Part shown: positions 1-5,709 of the stretch, piece after piece | Layout: every line of letters begins with the position of its first letter | How positions within the stretch are numbered: the first letter of the stretch is position 1 | From: Bacillota bacterium | Lineage (GTDB): Bacteria; Bacillota; Dethiobacteria; DTU022 | DNA length: 5,709 bases | Assembly (NCBI GenBank): GCA_012797095.1 | Contig: JAAZPS010000271.1 | Coordinates: 1 to 5,709, forward strand | Direction: 5' to 3' | Made by a program: the position numbers and the translations under genes | Notes under the pieces: generated by a model | What the model was told of the DNA's origin: nothing | Databases searched by the model: none | What the model saw: only the letters and a program-made list of their open reading frames with translations

Positions 1-204
1 ATTGCGGTGCGGTATGACCGTGGAGATGGCATGCTTGTAGACCAGCTGCTGCTTCCCCTCCACCTCGATAAGCACTGTAAATTGATCAAAACTGCGGATA
101 TTCCCTTTGATCTGGTAACCGTTCACCAGAAATACTGTTGTGGAGATATTCTCCTTGCGCAGCTGATTCAGAAATGTATCCTGCAGATTCACCGGTCCCT
201 TCAT
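1..204 (-). CDS. hfq: RNA chaperone Hfq (partial, C-terminus cut by window edge)
   Basis: This gene encodes a small Sm-like protein that forms a hexameric ring in the cytoplasm, binds U-rich and A-rich RNA and can help small RNAs pair with mRNAs. The first 68 residues are visible; the family usually has about 70-100, so only the tail is missing. Visible features are N6-L7-Q8-D9 in the N-terminal helix, the Sm1 region with VNGYQIKG (28-34), SFDQF (38-42) and the Sm2 signature YKHAIS (56-61). The rim patch is R16-K17-E18-N19, the form known from Bacillus subtilis, rather than the arginine-rich RRER of E. coli; weaker annealing activity is therefore possible (inference). The ATG at 204 is chosen because a strong GGAGGGA lies 6 nt upstream. 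An in-frame ATG at 219 would add five residues but has only a poorly spaced AGGA. The gene follows miaA by 22 nt. GC is about 48%, much lower than its neighbours. Confidence 0.97.
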   Translation of the reverse strand, partial: MKGPVNLQDTFLNQLRKENISTTVFLVNGYQIKGNIRSFDQFTVLIEVEGKQQLVYKHAISTVIPHRN

Positions 205-210
205 CGATTG

Positions 211-217
211 TCCCTCC
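211..217 (-). promoter_or_regulatory. Ribosome binding site of hfq
   Basis: On the minus strand this reads GGAGGGA, 6 nt before the ATG at 204. It is a strong Shine-Dalgarno match and decides between the two possible in-frame ATG starts, because the upstream ATG (219-217) overlaps this site itself. Confidence 0.8.
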
Positions 218-226
218 ATTTTTCCT

Positions 227-1195
227 TTAACCTATCTTATTCTCTGTATAGCCAAAGATTTCCTTTACCGCCCCGACAATTATTTCCGCCGGGCCGGCCA
301 GGGAGCCCTCTGCGGGCCGCTCCAGCCAGATGATCTCCCGGTCCCGCCGGAACCAGGTCAGCTGACGTTTGGCCAGCCGCCTGGTCTCTTGCTTGATCGC
401 TGCGGCGGCCTCCGCCAGGGTCGTCTCCCCGTCCAGGTACGCGGCGAGCTGGCGGTAGCCCAGGATCTGCAGCCCCGGGGAGTGGCGCGGATAACCGCGC
501 TCCAGAAGCCCCCTGACCTCATCGAGCATGCCCCGGGCAAGCATCTCTTCGGTGCGCTCCTCGATGGCGCGGTAGAGCAGCGGTCGCGGGCGCGTCAGCC
601 CAAAAGTGAGCAACTGGTAGGGCGATTCCCTCTTCTCGGTCCGCTCGACCTGCTGCGAGATCGGTCTTCCCTCGAGGGTGTAGACCTCGAGGGCCCGGAT
701 GATCCGCCGCCGGTCGTTGGGGTGGATCTTCGCCGCCGCCGCCGGATCAAGCCGCTGCAGCCGCCGGTGGAGCACCTCCGGCCCCGCCGCCGCGGCCTCC
801 GCATTCAGCCGCCGGCGCAGCGCTTCGTCCTTGCCCCTGCTCCCGAAAGCGTAATCCGCCGTCACCGCCTGCAGGTACAGCCCGGTCCCGCCGACGATGA
901 AGGGCAGCCGCCCCTGGTGCCACTGCCGGGCGATGAGCGGCCGGGCATCGCGCTGGTAATCGGCAACGCTGTAGTCCTCGTCGGGGTCGACCAGGTCGAT
1001 GAGGTGGTGCCGGATCAGCCGCTGCTCCGCCGCGCTCGGTTTGGCCGTCCCGATATCGAGACCGCGGTAGACCTGGGCCGAATCGGCGCTGATGATCTCG
1101 TTTCCCAGCCGCCGGGCCACCTCCAGGGCCAGCGCGCTCTTGCCCGCCGCGGTGGGCCCGACCAGGGCCAGCAGCGGTATCTTCGGTGAGCCCAT
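227..1195 (-). CDS. miaA: tRNA dimethylallyltransferase MiaA
   Basis: MiaA transfers the dimethylallyl group of DMAPP to N6 of adenosine 37 in tRNAs reading codons that begin with U, making i6A, the substrate of MiaB for ms2i6A. Starting at the ATG at 1195 the protein has 322 residues, a normal length. Visible in order are the P-loop GPTAAGKS (residues 13-20), DSAQVYRGLDIGTAKP (38-53) with the expected catalytic Asp38, HHLID (63-67), IVGGTGLYLQA (100-110), RRIIRALEV (163-171), LQILGYRQL (242-250) and the C-terminal TRRLAKRQLTWFRRD (271-285). A TTG one codon upstream (1198) is in frame, but the ATG fits better: it overlaps the mutL TGA in a TGATG arrangement, with GGTGA 6 nt before it. This suggests translational coupling to mutL. 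The last ten or so codons are AT-rich, unlike the rest of the gene. Confidence 0.98.
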   Translation of the reverse strand: MGSPKIPLLALVGPTAAGKSALALEVARRLGNEIISADSAQVYRGLDIGTAKPSAAEQRLIRHHLIDLVDPDEDYSVADYQRDARPLIARQWHQGRLPFIVGGTGLYLQAVTADYAFGSRGKDEALRRRLNAEAAAAGPEVLHRRLQRLDPAAAAKIHPNDRRRIIRALEVYTLEGRPISQQVERTEKRESPYQLLTFGLTRPRPLLYRAIEERTEEMLARGMLDEVRGLLERGYPRHSPGLQILGYRQLAAYLDGETTLAEAAAAIKQETRRLAKRQLTWFRRDREIIWLERPAEGSLAGPAEIIVGAVKEIFGYTENKIG

Positions 1196-3006
1196 CAACT
1201 GTCACCCCCCCGGCGGTGAAAGCCCCGGTCTAGCTCGGCGCGGTGGAAACGCAGCACCGTCGGCCGGCCATGCGGGCAGTGCGCGGCGCCGGGGGTCGTC
1301 TCCCAGTCCCGCAGCAGCTGCTCGGCCTCGCGGCGCTCCAGAGGCTGCCGCGCCTTGACCGCACGGTGGCAGGCGACCGTCTTCAAAACGGCGGCGCGGC
1401 GGTCCTCCCCCGGGGCGGTTTCCCCCTGGAGCAGCTGCTCGAAAAGAGCATGGATCTCCGGCTCCGGTTCGTCCTTGACCGTGAGGGGCACCGCCCGGAG
1501 AATAAAACTATTATCTCCAAAAGGTTCCAAACTAAACCCGGCCTCCTCCAGAAAAGGGCCGATCTCGGCAAACCGTTCGCGCCAGGCCGGGGGCAGCTCC
1601 AGCTGGAGCGGGATGGTCAGCTGCGCCCTTCTCTGCCCCGGTTCCGCCGCGGTAAAGCGGTGATAGAGGACCCGCTCGTGGGCGGCATGCTGATCGATGA
1701 GAAGCAGCTCCTCGCCCTTTTGCGCCACCAGGTAGCTGTGCAGAAACTGTCCGATGAGGCGGCAGCCCCCTGCGGGAGCGGCCCCGGCTGCCCCGTCCGC
1801 CGCTGCGGTTTCGCCGCGGCCCGGAAACAGGTGAGCCCCTTCCGGGAGAAGTTCCTCCCCGGGTGCTCTTTCCTGGAAATGAGCAGGGGGTTGCAGCGGC
1901 TCCAGGAGCTGCTGCTGCTGCAGCCGCCCCTCTCTTGCCGCCTCCTTCTCCCAGTCCCACTGCCCCTTTCCCTTCCGGCTCCACTCAGGAGCGCTTCCCT
2001 CCAGGGGCAAAGCGTGCAGCGCGGCGCGGGCTGCCCGGAAGAGCAGCTCGTTGAACTGCTCGGGCCGCTCGAAGCGCACCTCGCTCTTTGCCGGGTGCAC
2101 ATTGACGTCGAGCAGGGCCGGCGCTGCCTGCAGCACCAGGACAGCGAGGGGATAGCGCCCTCGCCCCAGCATTCCCCCGTAGGCCCTCTCCAGGGCACTT
2201 ACCAGCAGGGGACAGCGGACGGCGCGACCATTGATCACCACGGTGACCCAGCGCCTGGAGGCGCGGCTGAAATGGGGTGCGCTGATAAAGCCGCTCAATT
2301 GGATCGCGGCCTCAGCGGAGCGGCGCTGCAGCGGCAGCATCGCCGCTGCGGCATCGCTGCCGTAAAGAGCGCCGATGGCGTGAAGCAGCGAACCGTCCCC
2401 GGCGGTGCGCAGCACCGTTCTCCGTTCATTTGTCAGGGTAAAGGCGCAGTCGGGGCGGGCCAGCGCCAGGGCGGTGACCAGGCTGCTGATCCGGGCCTGC
2501 TCCCGCGGCGCTCCCCGCAGAAATTTGAGCCGCCCCGGGGTGTTGAAAAAAAGATCTTCGACGATCACCTCGGTCCCTGCAGGGGCCCCGCTCTCCTCCG
2601 GAGCACCCCCGCCGCCGCCCTCCCGCCGGATCCGCCGCGCCGCCAGGTCGCCCGGCCGACGGGTGGTCAGGGTGACCCGCGAGACCGCGGCGATGCTCGG
2701 CAGGGCCTCGCCGCGAAAGCCGAGGCTGGTGATCGCCTCGAGATCCCCCAGCGCCGTCAGTTTGCTGGTGGCGAAGCGGGAGAAGGCTAGCTCCAGCTCC
2801 GCCGGAGCGATGCCGCTGCCGTTGTCGACCACCCTGATCCGGCGCTTGCCCCCCCCCAGAAGGCTGATCTCGATGCGGTCGGCCCCGGCATCGAGGGAGT
2901 TTTCCACCAGCTCCTTCACCACCGAGGCGGGGTGCTCGATCACCTCGCCCGCGGCGATCTGCTCCGCCGTCTTTTGATCCAGTAGCTGTATCGGTTGGTT
3001 GATCAA
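1195..3006 (-). CDS. mutL: DNA mismatch repair protein MutL with endonuclease domain
   Basis: MutL is the ATPase that links mismatch-bound MutS to strand incision. The 603-residue protein has the N-terminal GHKL ATPase: IAAGEV (18-22), KELVENSLDAGA (31-42, with the expected catalytic Glu32 and Mg-binding Asn36), DNGSGI (61-66), ATSK (79-82), GFRGEAL (96-102) and DLFFNTP (151-157), then the transducer domain ending near HPAKSEVRF (304-312). A Gln/Pro/Gly/Ala-rich linker (about 340-412) leads to the C-terminal dimerisation and nuclease domain: DQHAAHE (438-444), AQLTIPL (461-467, where other MutLs bind the sliding clamp), ACHRAVKA (545-552) and CPHGRP (577-582). The last Glu of the DQHA(X)2E(X)4E motif is His449. 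The start is a TTG at 3006, with AAAGGGG 9 nt upstream; no ATG or GTG preserves the conserved N-terminus. It lies 18 nt after mutS and overlaps miaA by 1 nt. Confidence 0.98.
   Translation of the reverse strand: MINQPIQLLDQKTAEQIAAGEVIEHPASVVKELVENSLDAGADRIEISLLGGGKRRIRVVDNGSGIAPAELELAFSRFATSKLTALGDLEAITSLGFRGEALPSIAAVSRVTLTTRRPGDLAARRIRREGGGGGAPEESGAPAGTEVIVEDLFFNTPGRLKFLRGAPREQARISSLVTALALARPDCAFTLTNERRTVLRTAGDGSLLHAIGALYGSDAAAAMLPLQRRSAEAAIQLSGFISAPHFSRASRRWVTVVINGRAVRCPLLVSALERAYGGMLGRGRYPLAVLVLQAAPALLDVNVHPAKSEVRFERPEQFNELLFRAARAALHALPLEGSAPEWSRKGKGQWDWEKEAAREGRLQQQQLLEPLQPPAHFQERAPGEELLPEGAHLFPGRGETAAADGAAGAAPAGGCRLIGQFLHSYLVAQKGEELLLIDQHAAHERVLYHRFTAAEPGQRRAQLTIPLQLELPPAWRERFAEIGPFLEEAGFSLEPFGDNSFILRAVPLTVKDEPEPEIHALFEQLLQGETAPGEDRRAAVLKTVACHRAVKARQPLERREAEQLLRDWETTPGAAHCPHGRPTVLRFHRAELDRGFHRRGGDS
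1202..1206 (-). promoter_or_regulatory. Ribosome binding site of miaA inside the mutL 3' end
   Basis: On the minus strand this reads GGTGA, 6 nt before the miaA ATG. It is embedded in the last codons of mutL and is the downstream edge of a run of seven G residues (1211-1205). Ribosomes ending mutL would stop directly over the miaA start, which supports coupled translation. Confidence 0.6.
1205..1211 (-). repeat. G7 mononucleotide run at the end of mutL
   Basis: Seven consecutive G on the coding strand encode part of the final Arg-Gly-Gly of MutL and merge with the miaA ribosome binding site. Loss of one G would open a reading frame that runs on to 747 inside miaA. Gain of one G would stop MutL two residues early, at 1204-1202. 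Confidence 0.9.
2849..2857 (-). repeat. G9 mononucleotide run within mutL
   Basis: Nine consecutive G on the coding strand span the last base of codon 50 and most of Gly51-Gly53 of MutL, between the ATP-binding helix and the DNGSGI motif. Runs of this length are prone to strand slippage. Loss of one G would bring a TAG at 2789-2787 into frame and end the protein at 72 residues. Confidence 0.95.
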
Positions 3007-3015
3007 TTGTTCAGA

Positions 3016-3022
3016 CCCCTTT
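3016..3022 (-). promoter_or_regulatory. Ribosome binding site of mutL (TTG start)
   Basis: On the minus strand this reads AAAGGGG, 9 nt before the TTG at 3006. It is a moderate Shine-Dalgarno match at the long end of useful spacing. It supports the TTG as the real start, since the conserved QLLDQKTAEQIAAGEV region begins only a few codons later. Confidence 0.6.
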
Positions 3023-3024
3023 GC

Positions 3025-5682
3025 TCAATCTGCCCTTCTTGCTTCATCTTCACCGTCCCCTGCACCGTCATCGGCACCGCCGTCGTGAAAGAGCAGCTGC
3101 TGCAGCCGGAACAGCTGCTGCAGCGCCTCCAGCGGGGTGAGCCGGTTCAGATCGAGCTGCTCCAGGGCGCCGATGATCGCCCCGGCCCGGCCGTCCTCCC
3201 GGGGCCTCTCCGGAACCAGCGGCAGCAGGCTGAGCTGCTGCTCCGGCGCCCGCGAGGCCGCCGCCTCCAGCTCCGCCAGGATCGTTTCGGCCCGCAGGAG
3301 CAGCTCCGGAGGGAGCCCCGCCAGCCGGGCCACATTGATCCCGTAGCTCTTGTCGGAGCGCCCGGCGACCACCCGGCGCAGGAAGAGAACCTCGTTTCCC
3401 TTCTCCCGCACGGCCATGGTGTAATTCTTGACCCCCGGCAGCTCCTCCTCCAGGTTGGTCAGCTCATGATAGTGCGTCGAAAAGAGGGTCTTCGCCCCGA
3501 TGCGCCGGTTGATATATTCGAGAACGCTGCGGGCGATGCTCATCCCGTCGTAGGTGCTGGTGCCGCGGCCGATCTCGTCGAGCACCAGCAGGCTGCGCGC
3601 GGTGGCCTCCTTCAGGATCGTCGCCGTCTCCTGCATCTCGACCATGAAGGTGCTCAGACCCCGGCTGAGATCATCGCTGGCGCCGATGCGGGCGAAGATC
3701 CGATCGAGCAGCGGCAGCTCGGCCGCCGCCGCCGGAACGAAGGAGCCGATCTGGGCCATCAGGCAGATCAGGGCGGCGCTGCGGATATAGGTGCTCTTGC
3801 CGGCCATATTCGGCCCGGTGATGATCAGGGTGGAACCGTGCTCATCCATGAGCAGGTCGTTGGGCACGAAGCGCTCTCCCGGAATTCTCTCGACCACGGG
3901 GTGGCGGCCGCGCTTGACCCGCAGCCGCCCCTGCTCCGAAAATTGGGGACGGCAGTAGCGGTACCTTTCCGCCGCCTCGGCAAAGCTCTGCAGGCAGTCG
4001 AGGCGGGCCAGCTGCCGCGCCGCCGCCTGCATCCGGGGCACCTCCGCAGCGATCTCCTCGCGGAGCGCCTCGAATATTTCGTACTCCAGCCGGATCAGCT
4101 GCTCCCGGGCGCCGGTGATCTGCTCCTCCATCTCCTTGAGCGCTTCAACGGTGAAACGCTCCGCATTGACCAGGGTCTGGCGGCGGTGATATTCGGGAGG
4201 GACCAGCTCCAGGTTGGGCCGGGTCACCTCGATATAGTAGCCGAAATTGCGATTGAAGCCCACCCGCAGCGACTTGATCCCGGTGCGGTCGCGCTCCTCC
4301 TTCTCGAACTGGACCAGCCGGCCGCGCCCGTCGCGGGTGATGCTGCGGAGCCGGTCAACCTCCTCGCTGCAGCCCTCGCGGATGAGGCCGCCTTCGCGAA
4401 GCTGTGCCGGCGGATCTGCGGTCAGCACGGAGGCGATGCGGCCGGCAGCCGCCGAGAAATCGGGCAGCTGCCGCAGCGTCTGCAGCAGCGGCGAGCGGCA
4501 CTGCTGCAGCATCCGGGAAAGGGGCTCCACCGCAGCGAGCGTCTCCTTGAGGGCGTTCAGATCGCGGGCCCCGACCCGGCCCGTGCAGAGCCGGCTGCAG
4601 AAGCGCTCCAGATCGAGAAGGGGCTTCAGCCCGGCACGCAGCTCTTTCCGGAGCAGCGGATTCTGGCGCAGCTCCTCCACCGCCTCCAGCCTCTCCTCGA
4701 TGGGCTGCTGCTCGAGCAGGGGCTGCTCCACCCAGCGGCAGAGCAGCCGCCGTCCCATCGCTGTAAGGCAGTGATCGAGCAGCCCCAGCAGGCTCCCCTG
4801 CCGCTTCCCCTCGCGGATGGTCCGGGTCAGCTCCAGATTGCGGGCGGTGATCCCGTCGACCGCCATCCGGCCCCCTGGCAGAAAAAGCTCCAGGCTGCGA
4901 AAATGTTTTCCCCGGGCCGGATGCTGCAGCATCTTCAGGTAGTCCAGCGCCGCCGCCGCCGCAGCGGCCGCCGCCGGGTAGCGCGCCAGCGAGAGCCCCT
5001 CCCAGAGCTCCCCGCCCCACTGCGCCGTGAGAGTCTCCCTGACCTGCTCGGGGGCGGCACCGTAATCGAAGACGGTGCCGGGGGTCTCCTGCTGCTCCAG
5101 GACCGGGCGGAAGATGGCGGCAGCTTCGGCAGAGCAGTAGAGCGACTCCGCCGGCTGCAGCCGCAGCAGCTCATCGATCAGGGCCGCAGCGGCCTCCTCC
5201 CCGGCCCACTCGTTGATCCGGAAGTCGCCGGTGGAGACATCGACTGCGGCCAGCCCGTAGTAGCCCCCGTTGCCGCCGGGAAGGGCGCTGATCGAGGCCA
5301 GATAGTTGTTTATGCTCTCCTCGAGCATCTGCGGGTCGGTGACCGTGCCCGGGGTGAAGATCTGGGTGATCTCGCGGCGAACCAGCCCTCCGCCGGCCGT
5401 AGGCTCCTCGACCTGCTCGCAGAGCGCCACCTTGAACCCCTGGCCGAGCAGCCTGTTCAGATATGTATCGATGGCATGGATCGGCACCCCGGCCATGGGG
5501 ATGGGGTCCTTCTTGCTGCTGCTGTCCCGGGTGGTCAGGACCACGTCCATGGCCCGGGCGGCAACAACGGCATCCTCGAAAAAGATCTCGAAAAAATCCC
5601 CGACCTGGAAAAAGATGATCTTGTCCGGATGCTGCTCCTTGAGGGAGCGGTACTGCTTCATCATCGGGGTCAACTCGCTCAA
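3025..5682 (-). CDS. mutS: DNA mismatch repair protein MutS
   Basis: MutS is the mismatch sensor: a clamp-like dimer that binds mispaired or looped DNA, exchanges ADP for ATP and recruits MutL. The 885 residues are a normal full length. Domain I has LTPMMKQY (4-11) and GDFFEIF (28-34), where Phe30 and Glu32 match the mismatch-reading Phe-X-Glu; the middle residue is Phe instead of the common Tyr. Connector, lever and clamp domains follow (FNRNFGYYIEVT, 476-487, is conserved). The ATPase has Walker A GPNMAGKST (623-631), GASDDLSRGLSTFMVEMQET (667-686), Walker B LLVLDEIGRGTS (698-709), STHYHEL (735-741) and SYGINVARLAGLP (779-791). QLSLL (816-820) matches the sliding-clamp binding motif, and LTPLEALQQLFRLQQLL (848-864) resembles the C-terminal oligomerisation helices; an acidic tail ends the protein. 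The TTG at 5682 has a strong Shine-Dalgarno; the nearest ATGs (codons 7 and 8) would remove conserved residues. Confidence 0.98.
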   Translation of the reverse strand: MSELTPMMKQYRSLKEQHPDKIIFFQVGDFFEIFFEDAVVAARAMDVVLTTRDSSSKKDPIPMAGVPIHAIDTYLNRLLGQGFKVALCEQVEEPTAGGGLVRREITQIFTPGTVTDPQMLEESINNYLASISALPGGNGGYYGLAAVDVSTGDFRINEWAGEEAAAALIDELLRLQPAESLYCSAEAAAIFRPVLEQQETPGTVFDYGAAPEQVRETLTAQWGGELWEGLSLARYPAAAAAAAAALDYLKMLQHPARGKHFRSLELFLPGGRMAVDGITARNLELTRTIREGKRQGSLLGLLDHCLTAMGRRLLCRWVEQPLLEQQPIEERLEAVEELRQNPLLRKELRAGLKPLLDLERFCSRLCTGRVGARDLNALKETLAAVEPLSRMLQQCRSPLLQTLRQLPDFSAAAGRIASVLTADPPAQLREGGLIREGCSEEVDRLRSITRDGRGRLVQFEKEERDRTGIKSLRVGFNRNFGYYIEVTRPNLELVPPEYHRRQTLVNAERFTVEALKEMEEQITGAREQLIRLEYEIFEALREEIAAEVPRMQAAARQLARLDCLQSFAEAAERYRYCRPQFSEQGRLRVKRGRHPVVERIPGERFVPNDLLMDEHGSTLIITGPNMAGKSTYIRSAALICLMAQIGSFVPAAAAELPLLDRIFARIGASDDLSRGLSTFMVEMQETATILKEATARSLLVLDEIGRGTSTYDGMSIARSVLEYINRRIGAKTLFSTHYHELTNLEEELPGVKNYTMAVREKGNEVLFLRRVVAGRSDKSYGINVARLAGLPPELLLRAETILAELEAAASRAPEQQLSLLPLVPERPREDGRAGAIIGALEQLDLNRLTPLEALQQLFRLQQLLFHDGGADDGAGDGEDEARRAD
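3094..3124 (-). repeat. 13-nt direct repeat in mutS 3' end
   Basis: The 13-mer cagctgctgcagc (plus strand) occurs at 3094-3106 and 3112-3124, offset by 18 nt, hence in frame. Both copies encode the Leu-Gln-Gln-Leu steps of the C-terminal helices. The repeat most likely reflects repeated use of CTG and CAG codons. Confidence 0.8.
4948..4974 (-). repeat. Poly-alanine tract in MutS with (GCG)5
   Basis: Nine consecutive Ala codons (MutS residues 237-245) follow YP and precede LDYL, at the approach to the core lever domain. Five are an uninterrupted GCG run (4962-4948), with other Ala codons upstream. The tract is in a helical region, so modest length changes may be tolerated. Confidence 0.85.
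5575..5595 (-). repeat. Direct repeat TTTTTCGAG x2 in mutS mismatch-reading motif
   Basis: The 9-mer TTTTTCGAG occurs twice on the coding strand (5595-5587 and 5583-5575), offset by exactly 12 nt, and encodes the two FFE units of GDFFEIFFED (MutS residues 28-37). Recombination or slippage between the copies would remove or add four residues in frame. Confidence 0.85.
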
Positions 5683-5689
5683 AAAACTC

Positions 5690-5698
5690 TCACCTCCC
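5690..5698 (-). promoter_or_regulatory. Ribosome binding site of mutS (TTG start)
   Basis: On the minus strand this reads GGGAGGTGA, differing from the ideal AGGAGGTGA in one base, with 7 nt before the TTG at 5682. Its strength is the main reason to accept the TTG start. The last bases before the start are a run of T that continues into the TTG itself. Confidence 0.8.
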
Positions 5699-5709
5699 GG
5701 CCGCCCTTC

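Noticed and set aside
227..290. Possible hfq promoter in the AT-rich end of miaA (TTGTCG and TATACA on the minus strand)
   Set aside because: The two boxes are 23 nt apart, too far for a standard sigma-A promoter, and no better pair was found.
7..333. A 108-codon plus-strand open frame across hfq and the end of miaA
   Set aside because: It is antisense to a clear Hfq and resembles no known protein; its ends follow stop-poor GC-rich sequence only.
389..1189. A 266-codon open frame on the plus strand opposite miaA
   Set aside because: It is fully antisense to miaA with all MiaA motifs intact, has no domain I recognise and has biased composition typical of a GC-rich shadow.
747..1205. A 152-codon minus-strand frame starting at the mutL G7 run
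   Set aside because: It overlaps miaA out of frame and has Gly/Ala/Arg-rich shadow composition. It matters only as the frame a slipped mutL would enter.
2440..2480. E. coli-style 6-bp mutator repeat (CTGGCG copies) in mutL
   Set aside because: Coding CTGGCGCTGGCC at Leu-Ala-Leu-Ala gives only two imperfect units, and it is not at the position of the known E. coli repeat.
1243..2790. A 515-codon open frame on the plus strand opposite mutL
   Set aside because: It is antisense to an unmistakable MutL, has no recognisable domain and is rich in Arg, Gln, Pro and Gly, as expected of shadow frames in GC-rich DNA.
3007..3024. Intergenic terminator or promoter between mutS and mutL
   Set aside because: The gap is only 18 nt, holds the mutL ribosome binding site and has no inverted repeat or T-run.

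Overview
The window is a compact run of four genes, all on the minus strand, read from the right edge to the left: mutS, mutL, miaA and the start of hfq. Coding sequence fills almost everything. The gaps are 18 nt (mutS to mutL), a 1-nt stop/start overlap (mutL to miaA) and 22 nt (miaA to hfq), so the four genes are most simply read as one transcription unit. No terminator-like hairpin or separate promoter is evident between them. The window cuts hfq at codon 68 and starts 27 nt upstream of mutS, so neither end of the operon is visible.

The gene order is the one familiar from Firmicutes, especially Clostridia. The Hfq has the Gram-positive style of sequence (rim residues RKEN, 'GKQQLVYKHAIST'). 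MutL carries a C-terminal endonuclease domain, as in bacteria without MutH. Sampled stretches of mutS and mutL are about 65-73% GC. Together these suggest a high-GC clostridial lineage. This is an inference; no species can be named.

MutS recognises mismatches and recruits MutL, whose latent endonuclease nicks the new strand. MiaA prenylates A37 of tRNAs that read U-starting codons. Hfq is an RNA-binding Sm-like hexamer. The shared operon joins DNA repair with tRNA modification and RNA regulation.

This is a housekeeping region and I see no new system. The points that deserve a second look are small: a G9 mononucleotide run inside the MutL ATPase domain, where loss of one G would stop the protein at 72 residues; a G7 run that ends mutL and overlaps the miaA ribosome binding site; a histidine in place of the last glutamate of the MutL endonuclease motif; UUG start codons for both mutS and mutL; a 12-codon AT-rich island in mutL; and an exact 12-nt-offset repeat in the MutS mismatch-reading motif.
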